Source: Gemmatimonadaceae bacterium (GTDB lineage Bacteria; Gemmatimonadota; Gemmatimonadetes; Gemmatimonadales; Gemmatimonadaceae). Taken from it: a stretch of DNA of 64,000 nucleotides. The notes under the pieces are model-generated. The model was given only the letters and a program-made list of their open reading frames with translations, had not been told where the DNA came from and searched no databases. Below, piece after piece: positions 16,301 to 25,086 of the stretch (the stretch's first letter is position 1; each line of letters starts with the position of its first letter). A program made the position numbers and the translations under genes. The stretch lies in NCBI GenBank assembly GCA_020851035.1, contig JADZDM010000021.1, forward strand, positions 558,001 through 622,000. The letters run 5' to 3'.

Positions 16301-19300
16301 AGCTGGATCGCGAGCTGAGCGTGGTGGACGTGTTCAGCAACCCCACGGTGCGGAAGCTGGCCGCTGCGCTGGAGCCTGCACCCCAGGCCGCACCGCGCGT
16401 GGCCCGCGCCACGCGCGACCGGACCGCCACTGACGACATCGCCGTCATCGGCATGAGCGGCCGCTTCCCCGGCGCCGCGTCGGTGGACGAGTTCTGGCGC
16501 AACCTGCTCGGCAATGTGGAATCGATCGTCGCGTTCAGCGATGACGAGCTGCGCGCCGAGGGACTGGACCCGGTGGCGATGCGCGCGGCGGGGCACTACG
16601 TGCAGCGGCGCGGGCAGCTGGCCAACCCCGACCTGTTCGACGCCGCGTTCTTCGGCATCTCGCCGAACGAGGCCGCCGCCACCGACCCGCAGCAGCGCCT
16701 GTTCCTCGAGACCGCCTGGTCCGCACTCGAAGACGCGGGCTACGCGCCCTCACGCGTGCGCGACCGCATCGGCGTGTTCGCCGGCATGAGCAACAACACG
16801 TACTACGACCAGTACGTGCAGGGCGACACCGGCTTGCGGGCGTCGCTCGGCGACCTGCTGGTGATGATGGGCAACGAGAAGGACTATCTCGCCACGCGCA
16901 CCGCCTACAAGCTGAACCTGAGCGGGCCGGCGCTGAACATCTACACCGCCTGCTCGACGTCGCTGGTGGCGATGGCCGAGGCGATCCATGCCCTCCGCGG
17001 CGGGCGCTGCGAGATGGCGATCGCGGGAGCGGTGTCGGTCACCTTCCCGCAGAACCGCGGCTACTACCACGAGGACGGCGGCATCACCTCGCCCGACGGC
17101 CACGTGCGCCCGTTCGACGCCAGCGCCGCCGGCACGGTGTTCAGCAACGGCATCGCGGCGGTAATCCTCAAGCCGCTGGACCGTGCCCTCGCCGATGGCG
17201 ACACCGTGCACGCCGTCATCAAGGGCGTGGGGATCAACAACGACGGCTCGGACAAGGTGAGCTTCACCGCGCCAAGCGTCGCAGGCCAGGCGGGCGCGAT
17301 CCGCGAGGCGTACGAGCAGGCCGGTGTGTCGCCCGACACCATCGGCTACGTCGAGGCCCACGGCACCGCCACCGCGCTGGGTGACCCGATCGAGTTCGAG
17401 GCGCTGGTCCAGGCGTATCGCGAGCACACCGACCGCGTCCAGTTCGCGGGCCTCGGGTCGGTGAAGTCCAACGTGGGCCACCTCGATGCGGCGGCCGGCA
17501 TGGCCGGGTTCATCAAGGCCACGCTGGCGCTGCGCGAAGGCGTGATCCCGGCCACGCTGCACTTCCAGCGCCCGCTGCCGTCGCTGCGCATCGAGCAGTC
17601 GCCGTTCCGCATCGTGGCGCAGAACGAGGCGTGGGTCTCGATCGGCGCGCCGCGGCGCGCGGGTGTCAGCAGCTTCGGCGTGGGTGGCACGAATGCCCAC
17701 GTGGTGCTGGAGGAGGCACCGGCACGCGAGCCCTCGTCGCCGTCGCCGCGTGAACGGGAGCTGATCCTCCTCTCGGCGAAGACCGGCGCGGCACTGCAGC
17801 GGCAGCGCGAGCAGCTGGCGGACTTCCTCGAGCGGCACCCGGCGACCTCGCTGCCCGACCTGGCGTTCACGCTGGCCACCGGCCGCGAGCTGTTCTCGCA
17901 CCGGTTCGCGATCACGGCGGCCACGACGGCCGAGGCGGTGGCGAAGCTGCGCGCCGCGGACGCGCAGGGGCACACCTCACCGCTGGGCGACCTACCGGTG
18001 GCGTTCCTGTTCCCGGGCCAGGGGGCGCAGTTCGCCGGCATGGGTCGCCAGCTGTACGAGGCGCAGCCTGTCTTCCGCGATGCGGTGGATGCGTGTGCCA
18101 CGATCCTGCAGCCGCTGCTGAATGCCGACATCCGCGTGCTGCTGTTCGATGCATCGGAGGCGGGCGAGGCATTGCTCAACCAGACGCGCATCACGCAGCC
18201 GGCGCTGTTCGTGATGTCGTACGGGCTGGGCAAGCTCTGGCAGGCCCATGGCGTGCAGCCGCACGCGATGCTGGGGCACAGCGTGGGCGAGTATGCCGCG
18301 GCGTGCCTGTCGGGCGCGCTGCCGCTCGACGCGGCGCTGCGCCTGATCGCGGCGCGCGGACGGCTCGTGAACGCACTGCCGGGTGGCGCGATGCTTTCCA
18401 TCCGACTCGGCGCCGACGCGGTACGCCCGCTGCTGGCCGATGGTGTGGAGATCGCGGCGATCAACTCGCCCGTCATGACCGTGGTGTCGGGCACGAACGA
18501 GGCGATCGCTGCCTTGGCGGCGCGCCTCGAGCGCGATGGCGTGCCGCACCGCGACCTGCGCACGTCGCACGCCTTCCACTCCGCAATGATGGCGCCCGTC
18601 GTCGACACGTTCCGCACCGAGGTGGCCGGCGCGACGTTCGCGGCGCCGCAGGTGCCGTTCGTGTCGAACGTGACCGGCACCTGGGCCACCGCCGACGACA
18701 TCGCCTCACCCGACTACTGGGCCGGCCACATCCGCGCCACGGTGCAGTTCGCGGCGGGCGTGCGCACGCTCGCCGCCGATCGCACCATCGCGCTGCTGGA
18801 AGTGGGCCCCGGCCGCAGCTGCACCACGTTCGCGAAGCAATCCATCACCGATGGCGGCGACTATCCCGCCATCACCACGCTGGCGAAGGACACTGCACGT
18901 GAGACATTCCTCGACACCGTTGGGACCCTCTGGGCCGCCGGTGGCCGCATCGGCTGGTCCACGTACTTCGCGGGCGAGGTGCGACGACGCATTTCGCTCC
19001 CGACGTACCCGTTCGAACGGAAGCGATTCTGGCCGAATGCCCGGACCCTCGTGCTGCCGCTCGCGGCACGCCAGCAGGCCACACCAATGGCCGTGACCCC
19101 GACCGTCGCGGCCACGCCGCCCGCTCCGGCCAGTCCGCCGGCGCCCGTTGGATCACGCCGCGACCGGCTCGTGGCCGAGGTGCGCGAGCAGATCGGGCGC
19201 GTCACCGGCTTCGACGACGTCGCCATCGGCACGACCTTCCTGGACCTGGGCCTCGACTCGCTGCTGATCGGCCAGGCGGCCGCGACGCTCAGCCGGCACT

Positions 19301-22300
19301 TCGGCACGCGCATCACCTTCAAGCACCTGATGGACGACCACGACTCGGTGCAGAAGCTGGCCGGGTTCCTGGATGCCACGCTCGACGCGTCGAGGTTCCA
19401 GCCGGTGCAGTCGGCGCCGGTGATGCCGGCGTTCACGATGCCGATGGGCGCGCTGCCTGTCGCACGCGACGGCAGCCTGGATGACCGCGTCGCGCGCCTC
19501 GAGGCGATGCTGCAGCAGTTGATGCCCGGCGCGCACGTGGGGATGTCCGCGTCCGTCGCTCCCGCGCCGGCACGGAAGAGCTACGCCGCCGGCCAGCTGC
19601 ACAAGGCGGGCAACGCGCCGGTCACCTTCGGCCCGTTCCGCCCAGTCGCCACCGGCGGCGCAGCGGCGCACTCGCTCACCGCGCAGCAGCAGGCGCACCT
19701 CGACGCGCTGATCGCGGCCTACGCCGCGCGCACGCCGAAGTCGAAAGCGAACATCGCCGACAGCCGCGCGATGCTGGCCGACCCGCGCGCGGGCGCCGGC
19801 TTCAACCGGCTGTGGAAGGAGATGGTGTATCCGGTGGTCTCGACCCGCTCGCAGGGTGCGCAGCTGTGGGACCTGGATGACAACCGCTGGATCGACGTCA
19901 CGCTCGGCTTCGGACTCGGCCTGTTCGGGCATCGCCCCGACTTCGTCGTCAACGCGGTGGCGGAGCAGTTGGCAACCGGCTTCGAGATCGGCCCGTCGTC
20001 GCCACTGGCGGGTGAAGTGGCGAAGCTGTTGTGCGAGGTGTCGGGCAAGGATCGCGCGACGTTCTGCGACACCGGCTCGGAGGCGGTCACCGCCGCCATC
20101 CGCATCGCACGGACGGTGAGTCAGCGCGACAAGATCGCGGTGTTCCAGGGATCGTATCACGGCATCTTCGACGAGGTGCTGGGCCGCCCGACGGTGCGCA
20201 ACGGTGAACTCACCACCGCGCCGATCGCCCCGGGCATCACCGATGACTCGCTCGCGAACATCCTGATCCTCGAGTACGGCAATCCCGAGTCGCTGGAGTT
20301 CATCCGCAAGTACGCGGATGAACTGGCGGCGGTGCTGGTGGAGCCGGTGCAGAGCCGGCGTCCCGACCTGCAGCCGCGCGAGTTCCTGCACCAGCTGCGG
20401 GCGCTCACCGCCGAGCACGAGATCGCCCTGGTGTTCGACGAGGTGGTGACGGGCTTCCGCTGCCACCCCAACGGTGCACAGGCGGTGTTCGGCGTGGACG
20501 CCGATCTGGTCACCTACGGCAAGGTGATGGGCGGCGGCATGCCGATCGGTGCGCTGGCCGGCCGCAAGAAGTACATGGACGCGCTGGACGGCGGCGCGTG
20601 GAACTACGGCGACGATTCGGGGCCGGATGCCAGCGTCACGTTCTTCGCCGGCACCTTCGTGCGCCACCCGCTGGTGCTGGCGGCGGCGAAGGCGGTGCTG
20701 ATGGAGCTCAAGGCGCGCGGTCCGGCGCTGCAGGAGACGCTCGACCGCCGCACCGAGGCGCTGGTGCTCGCGATGAACGCGTTCGCCGACAGCGCCGGCG
20801 TGCCGGTGAAGGTCACGCGCTTCAGCTCGATGTTCATGATCAACTTCGCCCCGGGGCTGAAGTACGCGTCGCTGTTCTTCTATCACATGCGGCTGCGCGG
20901 CGTGCACATCTGGGAGACGCGCCCGAGCTTCCTCTCGGTCGCACACACCGACGATGACGTGGCGGCGGTGCTGGCGGCGTTCCGCGACAGCATCACCGCG
21001 CTGCAGGATGGCGGCTTCTTCCCCGGCGGGGCGGGCGGCGATGTGTCCCCCGTCACCCCGGAGCAGGAGGAACTGGTCGTCACCTCGGCAATGGGCGCGG
21101 AGCACTCGCGCGCCTTCAACGAGTCGATCTCGATCCGCTTCGACGGGACGCTCGACCGTAGTGCGCTCGACACGGCAGTCCGTGCCGTGGTGACTCGCCA
21201 TGAGTCGCTGCGTGCCGTGTTCGAGCGAGATGGCAGTGCGCAGCGATTCGTGCCGGCGAATCACTGCGGGGTGACGGTCACCGACATCGACCTTCGCCAC
21301 GCGACCGACGACGCGGTCAGCCAGTACCGCGACGGCGTCATCACCGCCGAGTTCCGCCTGCACGAGGGGCCGCTGGTGCGGTTCCACCTGCTCGCACTCG
21401 GTGACACCAGCCACGAGCTGCTCATCGTCGCGCACCACGCCGTCTGCGACGGCTGGTCGTTCGGCGTGATCTACGAGGACCTCCTCGCGCAGTACCGTGT
21501 CGCCACCGGCGTGCCGGGTGACGTGCCGGCGGCAACCCCATTCCGTGACTTCGTCGACCGGCAGGCGCTCCCCGACGTCGTCCAGGCACGGGCCGAGGAC
21601 ACCGCGTACTGGGTGGAACGTCTCGCGTCGCTCCCGCCGACGCTGGCACTGCCGGCCGACCTGCGCGACGGCACGACCTCGTTCGCCAGCCGCGCCGCCA
21701 CCCGACTCGTCCCCGACGACCTTGGCCGCGCGCTGCTGGCCTTCTGCCGGGAGCGGCGCGTCACGCCCTACACGCTGTTCTTCGCCGCGTATCGCGACAC
21801 GCTGGCGCGGATCTCCGCGCAGGACGCCTTCTGCATCGGCACCCCCGTCGCCAGCCAGGCCGCCGCCGGCCTGCCGGGCCTCTGCGGGCATGGCGTGCAC
21901 TTCCTGCCGCTGCCCTGCCTCGCCACGCCCGGCATCTCCGTCGGTGACTTCCTCGCCGACAACCGCGGGCTGATCCTCGATTCTCTCGACCGCCAGCAGA
22001 CCACGCTCTCGCGGATCCTGCGCGAACTGCCGGCCGGCCGGCGGCTCCCGCCCGTGTCGGTCACGTTCACGCTCGAGACCACCTCGCCGTCGTGGACCGG
22101 CGACGGCATCGCCGCACGGCTGCAGGTGAACCCGAAGCTCGTCTCCACCTTCGACCTGAGCCTCTACGCCACCGACGACCACGGCCGCTTCTCGCTGCTG
22201 GCCAACGCCCGGGCCGACCGGTTCAGCAGCGCGCGCGTGGAAGGCTGGCTCGACCTGATGATCGACTGGCTGGCGGCCGTGGTGCACACGGATCCCGCCA

Positions 22301-25023
22301 CGCCGCTGGCGGCACTGCCGATCGCGAGCCGCGTGCCCGACCTGGCGCCGGCCGACGTGGCCGCGGCACCGTCCATCGGCACCGAGACCGTCGACGTCGT
22401 CTCGCTGTTCGAGGCACAGGCGCGGCGGGCGCCGGCGTCCATCGCCCTGCGCTCGCGCGATCGGGAATACTCGTATGCGGCGGTGGACCGCCTCGCGAAT
22501 GCGCTCGGCCGGCGGCTGGCCGCGGCAGGCGTCTCGCCGGGGTCGCGCGTGATGCTCGACGTGGAGCGCTCGGCAGAGTTCGTGATCGCCGTGGTGGCGA
22601 TCCTCAAGTGCGGCGCCGCGTACGTGCCCATCGATCCGGCCTATCCCGCGGAGCACAAGCGCCACCTGCGCGAGGATGCCTCGCCGTCGCTCACGCTCGA
22701 CGAGGCGACGATGTCGCGGCTGTTCGACGGCCTCCTGCCGGAGGAGTCGCCGCCACCGGCACGCGCGACCATCCGCCCCGACGACCTGGCCTACGTGATG
22801 TTCACGTCCGGCTCCACCGGGCGGCCCAAGGGTGTGATGGTGCCGCACCGCGGCATCGCGCGCCTCGTGCAGCGGCCCGGGTGCATCGACATCAGCAGCA
22901 GCGACGTGTTCCTCTTCGCCTCGCCGCTGTCGTTCGACGCCTCGACGCTCGAGATCTGGGGTGCACTGCTGAACGGGGCCTGCCTCGCCATTCCCGAACC
23001 CGGCACCCTCACGATCCACGAGATCGCGGAGAGCCTCGGCCGGTATGGCGTGAGCATCATGTGGCTCACGTCGGGGCTCTTCCAGGCCATGATCGATGAA
23101 CGGCCGTCGGCGCTCTCCCCGCTGCGCATCCTGCTCGCCGGTGGCGACGTGCTCAGCATGCGCCATGTAGCGAGGGCGCTGGACCTCATGCCGGCCACAC
23201 GCCTCGTCAACGGCTACGGTCCCACCGAGAACACCACCTTCACCACACTCCACGAGGTCACGCGCGCCGACCTGTCGCGCACCTCGATCCCGATCGGCAG
23301 GCCGGTGCCCGGGACCACCGTGGTGATCCTCGACGAGCAGCTGCGCCCGGTGCCGGCCGGCGTGGCCGGTGAGTTGTGCACCGGCGGCGCCGGCCTGGCA
23401 CTCGGCTACCTGAACCGTCCGGAGCTCACGGCTGCCGCCTTCGTGCCCAATCCCGACGCCACCACGACCGCGCCGACGCTGTACCGCACCGGCGACCGCT
23501 GCCGCATGCTCCCCGACGGGGAGATCGAGTTCGTCGGCCGCATCGACCAGCAGGTCAAGATCCGCGGATTCCGCATCGAACCCGGCGAGGTCGAGGCGGT
23601 GATCGCGGCGCATCCCCGCGTGAGCGCGTGCCGCGTGGTGGTGCAGGACGATGCGGTGGCAGGCAAGTCGCTGGTCGCCTTCTGCACCGGCGATGCGTCG
23701 GCGCTCGGTGAGATCATGGATGCCGTGCAGCGTGCGCTCCCGCGCCACATGCATCCGGCATCCGTCGTCTTCGTCGAAGCCTTGCCGCTGTCGCCCACGG
23801 GGAAGGTGGACAACCGTGCGCTGCTCGCGCAGATGCAGGCCGGGATGACCGCGCCGACGGCGGCGGCGGACGGAACGACGACGACGGACGAGCCGCCGGC
23901 CACCGCCACCGAACGGGCGTTGCACCGGATCTGGTCGGAGCTGCTCGGCCGGCAGCGCTTCAGCGTCACCGACACCTTCTTCGACCTCGGCGGGCACTCC
24001 CTGCTCGGACTGAGGCTGTTCAACCGGCTCGAGACCGAGTTCGGGTTCGTGAGCCCGCTCGCCGTGCTCTTCGAGCATCCGACCATCCGCACGCTGGCCA
24101 CCGAGATCGATCGCAAGTCTGCTGCGACGGTGGCGTCGGCACCGGCGCCGACCGAACCCGTGGCAGCGCCGGTGACATCCCCTGCCGCGCCGGTCAACGC
24201 GGCGCCATCGGCACCGACGAACGAGTTGTTCGCCACCCTGCGCAGGGATGGCCGCGACGCACCGCTCTTCCTGATCCACGGCGGCGACGGTGGCGTGATG
24301 TTCTACCATGCGCTGGTCGCCAAGCTGGCAGGGGTGGATTGCCCCGTGTACGCCATCGAGTCGCCCTCGCTCAACCGGCGTGACCTGGACGTGCCCGACC
24401 TCGACACCCTGGTCAGCGACTACCTCGCGATGATCCGCGCGAAACAGCCGGAGGGGCCATACCGCATCGGCGGGTACTCCTTCGGTGGCATCATCGCGTT
24501 CGAGATCGCCGGCCGGCTGGAGGCGCAGGGCATTCCCGTCCGGCTCGTGATCTTCGATTCCGCCAACCCCGTCACCAGCGTCGAGAACCGTCACGGGTTC
24601 GCGCGTCGCGTCACGGTGGCCTGGCGGCGCTTCGGCTCCGACACGCTGCTGGTGCGCTGCGGCAAGATCCTCGGCCGGATCGCCACCCGGCGCTCGGACG
24701 AGCGGGCGCACCAGGAGAAGGTCCGTCGCTGCAGCGCCGCGTGGACGAACGGCACGCTCACGTCGCTCGAGGATCGCGCGTTCTACCTCAACGAGCTCCA
24801 CCAGCAGCTGCTGGTGGACTACGCGCCGCGACGCCGCGTGAGCAATGCGCTGCTGGTCAAGTCGTCGGCCGACATCGAGGGGTGCGACCTGCCGGCCGAC
24901 TACGGCTGGGGCCCATGGATCGGGCAGCTCGAGATGATCATGGTGCCCGGCGACCACCTCAATGTGTTCGCACCGGCCGCCGTCGACACCCTGGTGCCCG
25001 GCCTGCAGGGCTACCTCGCGTAG
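10309..25023 (+). CDS. NRPS-PKS-aminotransferase megasynthase, 4904 aa
   Basis: A complete assembly line in one protein. Domains by residue: C1 25-460 (HHAIVDG at 158); A1 480-980 (FTSGSTGKPKG at 631) with specificity code DFWNIGMVHK, the known L-Thr code; PCP1 (Ser1030, LGGDSIL); epimerisation E 1080-1490 (HHLAVDG, EGHGRE, RTVGWFTTIYP, NFLGRFD); C2 1505-1925 (HHLQIDG); PCP2 (Ser1985, LGGHSLL) directly after C2 with no A domain; KS 2040-2470 (Cys2215, His2351, His2391); AT 2560-2865 (GHSVGE Ser2658, HAFH 2754-2757 indicating malonyl-CoA); ACP (Ser2984, LGLDSLL); class III PLP aminotransferase 3100-3570 (Lys3405 in TYGKVMGGG); C3 3580-4010 (HHAVCDG at 3709); A2 4025-4520 with code DALWLGGTFK, close to Val-type codes; PCP3 (Ser4564); thioesterase 4645-4904 (GYSFGG Ser4724, His4883). 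All catalytic residues I checked are present. There is no KR, DH, ER or MT. The KS-AT-ACP-AMT-C-A-PCP half resembles the beta-amino-acid part of mycosubtilin/iturin synthases. The ATG at 10309 has no clear ribosome-binding site; it is chosen because C1 homology begins about 24 residues later. No phosphopantetheinyl transferase, MbtH, exporter or second NRPS is in the window. Codon use matches neighbours. The product is not known. Confidence 0.96.
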   Translation: MPHELEHRTPTLEQGEGDTAGPRRGYPLTALQGGMLFHEVRGIRGVDLEQIVCRTPERIEPAAFTQALASLTAMHPVLRTRFLWDTGAEPRQEIVDGVEPAVRFLDRSTVPAGARALDFRQQLLADRQEGLSLADAPLIRGTVLQYGPGDTRILLTVHHAIVDGRCFPVLLEDLFRCHAAHRRGIAAPTAPQRLEFRRFAEWSASQDFESRSRAFWTERLRGFTAPTPLMVDGLPDRGADPLHWQEEITLSPSETAALESLAQSTEVTVHALVQAAWALLLSRYASETDVVFGGTRACRKSSIDGVDDAIGLFINTLPVRASLDPDKPLTQLATELRAQWVAMRPHEHTPLGRVQAWSDIEKGQSLFESILVFENFDLGEVMQARGGEWTQREVELYERTNFPLTVAAYHGTERLRLKVEFDQERFSLATVQRLLGHLRSLLVQFPAAPDAALRTFRLTTPAELQALHAVWASPTEYPVPGTLAEWYAMQVERTPDRIALSFGSQSWTYRELDVASNRVASMLVAVHGVQRGDIVGLCVERSAEIVIGILGILKAGAAYLPIDLAYPADRLRWMLEDSAAPVLLTQQALVHTLPETTATVVTFEAIEAAGDSSGGTPVVPSHPDDLAYVIFTSGSTGKPKGCRITNRNVARLMTATEQYYHFGEHDVWTLFHSFAFDFSVWEIWGALLYGGRVVVVPYDVTRSPDDFHALLVREQVTVLNQTPSAFRQLIAADERSTAAPSALALRYVIFGGEALELESLRTWFDRHGDQQPQLVNMYGITETTVHVTYRPIGRADLASGSVIGRQIPDLEIHLLDPAGHPVPVGVPGEIHVGGAGVAAGYLNRPELTAARFLPHPFRGGETLYRTGDVARFLPTQDLEYLGRSDDQVKIRGFRIELGEIQSVLARHPAVREAFVTVLGTGAEKRIVAYVVGDREAATLKALREHAGESMPPYMIPSAIVFVDRFPLTNNGKVDRKALPRPEDVVRPGDGAAFQPPQGETETILAGILARALKLPRVGRDEDYFELGGDSILSIQVVSQARRAGLKLTPRDLFERRTVGQLALVAQPIIAAAAPVAAAPPGGAAPLTPIQHWFFRHRLPDPNHWTQSFLFDLATPLTTAALRPALEALVRHHAALRTAFRTGEQVVQDAPVFAFREVTEAIDDTVLTATCLEAQRALRIGEGTMLSVVLFTGRRQLYLAIHHLAVDGVSWRILLEDLEALLTGTALDPVPTPFVQWAQHVQSLATDPAITAQRDYWAHQAGGFRLQPFVPAVTTTAGESRSITVRLSREDTERLTSVAVPAARAQLDEVLVASVAGAIAQSAGVDALAIDLEGHGRREASPLDLSRTVGWFTTIYPLALTTGRDPRLADLIERTKVAMRAVPERGFAFGLLGPVEPTRDVLFNFLGRFDQVTADSTLFAFAKQDSGSWYDAGSSRAHLLEVNSWIKDGCLEFTWTFAALPQAMVAAMAKQCADALRTLASGAGEPAAPRALAAPQSQATIDGDVEAVLPLTPMQQLYYTLEMARPGAALDQWHWTLTGRADADAVRGAFEHAAARHAALRTEFHGRGMVAPVQVVRPRVSIPVSVVQIASDAEFEALLAADAAKGLRIDAAPLMRLTLVEMAGAPTRVIWTHHHLQIDGWSWPLLLADVSAAYRAITEGREPALEPVPSIGDYLRWYQSVDLEPSRTFWRDYLMHFREPTAISSQARGTATFSELSATLGDGTTSQLTAIAKRLRCPLNAIVQAAWAIVLAELAQRSEVVFGATFSGRPAELDDVERMVGAFVNNLPVRVMLDDAQPFEALALRLQADAVALSEHQHLPLREIQELGQVPLRAQLFESLLVFQNYAIDDSAMQWTPEVGIRDFTSPVRTNYPLTLVVKPGRPSLDLDLIFQGGRFDDAGARALLDALCDVLTRVAAVPSQPVSALRDAMAITPVTAPSLADVPRSAERHPPITALQRRIAKVWERAFGISDVGIDENFFDLGGHSLLLIRVHALLCRELDRELSVVDVFSNPTVRKLAAALEPAPQAAPRVARATRDRTATDDIAVIGMSGRFPGAASVDEFWRNLLGNVESIVAFSDDELRAEGLDPVAMRAAGHYVQRRGQLANPDLFDAAFFGISPNEAAATDPQQRLFLETAWSALEDAGYAPSRVRDRIGVFAGMSNNTYYDQYVQGDTGLRASLGDLLVMMGNEKDYLATRTAYKLNLSGPALNIYTACSTSLVAMAEAIHALRGGRCEMAIAGAVSVTFPQNRGYYHEDGGITSPDGHVRPFDASAAGTVFSNGIAAVILKPLDRALADGDTVHAVIKGVGINNDGSDKVSFTAPSVAGQAGAIREAYEQAGVSPDTIGYVEAHGTATALGDPIEFEALVQAYREHTDRVQFAGLGSVKSNVGHLDAAAGMAGFIKATLALREGVIPATLHFQRPLPSLRIEQSPFRIVAQNEAWVSIGAPRRAGVSSFGVGGTNAHVVLEEAPAREPSSPSPRERELILLSAKTGAALQRQREQLADFLERHPATSLPDLAFTLATGRELFSHRFAITAATTAEAVAKLRAADAQGHTSPLGDLPVAFLFPGQGAQFAGMGRQLYEAQPVFRDAVDACATILQPLLNADIRVLLFDASEAGEALLNQTRITQPALFVMSYGLGKLWQAHGVQPHAMLGHSVGEYAAACLSGALPLDAALRLIAARGRLVNALPGGAMLSIRLGADAVRPLLADGVEIAAINSPVMTVVSGTNEAIAALAARLERDGVPHRDLRTSHAFHSAMMAPVVDTFRTEVAGATFAAPQVPFVSNVTGTWATADDIASPDYWAGHIRATVQFAAGVRTLAADRTIALLEVGPGRSCTTFAKQSITDGGDYPAITTLAKDTARETFLDTVGTLWAAGGRIGWSTYFAGEVRRRISLPTYPFERKRFWPNARTLVLPLAARQQATPMAVTPTVAATPPAPASPPAPVGSRRDRLVAEVREQIGRVTGFDDVAIGTTFLDLGLDSLLIGQAAATLSRHFGTRITFKHLMDDHDSVQKLAGFLDATLDASRFQPVQSAPVMPAFTMPMGALPVARDGSLDDRVARLEAMLQQLMPGAHVGMSASVAPAPARKSYAAGQLHKAGNAPVTFGPFRPVATGGAAAHSLTAQQQAHLDALIAAYAARTPKSKANIADSRAMLADPRAGAGFNRLWKEMVYPVVSTRSQGAQLWDLDDNRWIDVTLGFGLGLFGHRPDFVVNAVAEQLATGFEIGPSSPLAGEVAKLLCEVSGKDRATFCDTGSEAVTAAIRIARTVSQRDKIAVFQGSYHGIFDEVLGRPTVRNGELTTAPIAPGITDDSLANILILEYGNPESLEFIRKYADELAAVLVEPVQSRRPDLQPREFLHQLRALTAEHEIALVFDEVVTGFRCHPNGAQAVFGVDADLVTYGKVMGGGMPIGALAGRKKYMDALDGGAWNYGDDSGPDASVTFFAGTFVRHPLVLAAAKAVLMELKARGPALQETLDRRTEALVLAMNAFADSAGVPVKVTRFSSMFMINFAPGLKYASLFFYHMRLRGVHIWETRPSFLSVAHTDDDVAAVLAAFRDSITALQDGGFFPGGAGGDVSPVTPEQEELVVTSAMGAEHSRAFNESISIRFDGTLDRSALDTAVRAVVTRHESLRAVFERDGSAQRFVPANHCGVTVTDIDLRHATDDAVSQYRDGVITAEFRLHEGPLVRFHLLALGDTSHELLIVAHHAVCDGWSFGVIYEDLLAQYRVATGVPGDVPAATPFRDFVDRQALPDVVQARAEDTAYWVERLASLPPTLALPADLRDGTTSFASRAATRLVPDDLGRALLAFCRERRVTPYTLFFAAYRDTLARISAQDAFCIGTPVASQAAAGLPGLCGHGVHFLPLPCLATPGISVGDFLADNRGLILDSLDRQQTTLSRILRELPAGRRLPPVSVTFTLETTSPSWTGDGIAARLQVNPKLVSTFDLSLYATDDHGRFSLLANARADRFSSARVEGWLDLMIDWLAAVVHTDPATPLAALPIASRVPDLAPADVAAAPSIGTETVDVVSLFEAQARRAPASIALRSRDREYSYAAVDRLANALGRRLAAAGVSPGSRVMLDVERSAEFVIAVVAILKCGAAYVPIDPAYPAEHKRHLREDASPSLTLDEATMSRLFDGLLPEESPPPARATIRPDDLAYVMFTSGSTGRPKGVMVPHRGIARLVQRPGCIDISSSDVFLFASPLSFDASTLEIWGALLNGACLAIPEPGTLTIHEIAESLGRYGVSIMWLTSGLFQAMIDERPSALSPLRILLAGGDVLSMRHVARALDLMPATRLVNGYGPTENTTFTTLHEVTRADLSRTSIPIGRPVPGTTVVILDEQLRPVPAGVAGELCTGGAGLALGYLNRPELTAAAFVPNPDATTTAPTLYRTGDRCRMLPDGEIEFVGRIDQQVKIRGFRIEPGEVEAVIAAHPRVSACRVVVQDDAVAGKSLVAFCTGDASALGEIMDAVQRALPRHMHPASVVFVEALPLSPTGKVDNRALLAQMQAGMTAPTAAADGTTTTDEPPATATERALHRIWSELLGRQRFSVTDTFFDLGGHSLLGLRLFNRLETEFGFVSPLAVLFEHPTIRTLATEIDRKSAATVASAPAPTEPVAAPVTSPAAPVNAAPSAPTNELFATLRRDGRDAPLFLIHGGDGGVMFYHALVAKLAGVDCPVYAIESPSLNRRDLDVPDLDTLVSDYLAMIRAKQPEGPYRIGGYSFGGIIAFEIAGRLEAQGIPVRLVIFDSANPVTSVENRHGFARRVTVAWRRFGSDTLLVRCGKILGRIATRRSDERAHQEKVRRCSAAWTNGTLTSLEDRAFYLNELHQQLLVDYAPRRRVSNALLVKSSADIEGCDLPADYGWGPWIGQLEMIMVPGDHLNVFAPAAVDTLVPGLQGYLA

Positions 25024-25029
25024 GCACGA

Positions 25030-25062
25030 ACCCGGGCACCGCGACATCCGCGGCACCCGGGT
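25030..25062. terminator. Bidirectional hairpin between megasynthase and BNR gene
   Basis: ACCCGGG (25030-25036) pairs with CCCGGGT (25056-25062), and CCGC (25039-25042) with GCGG (25050-25053), separated by a 2x2 internal mismatch and closed by a 7-nt loop. It lies in the 63-bp gap between two convergent genes. No T-tract, so it may stop transcription weakly or protect mRNA ends. Confidence 0.6.
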
Positions 25063-25086
25063 CCGGTCACCCTCCGGCGCGGTCCC

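Noticed and set aside
19153-25056. 1967-codon open frame antisense to the megasynthase
   Set aside because: Long antisense frames are expected where GC-rich third positions leave few stops. The translation is rich in Arg, His, Gly and Ala without any motif, while the plus strand encodes complete KS-to-TE domains.
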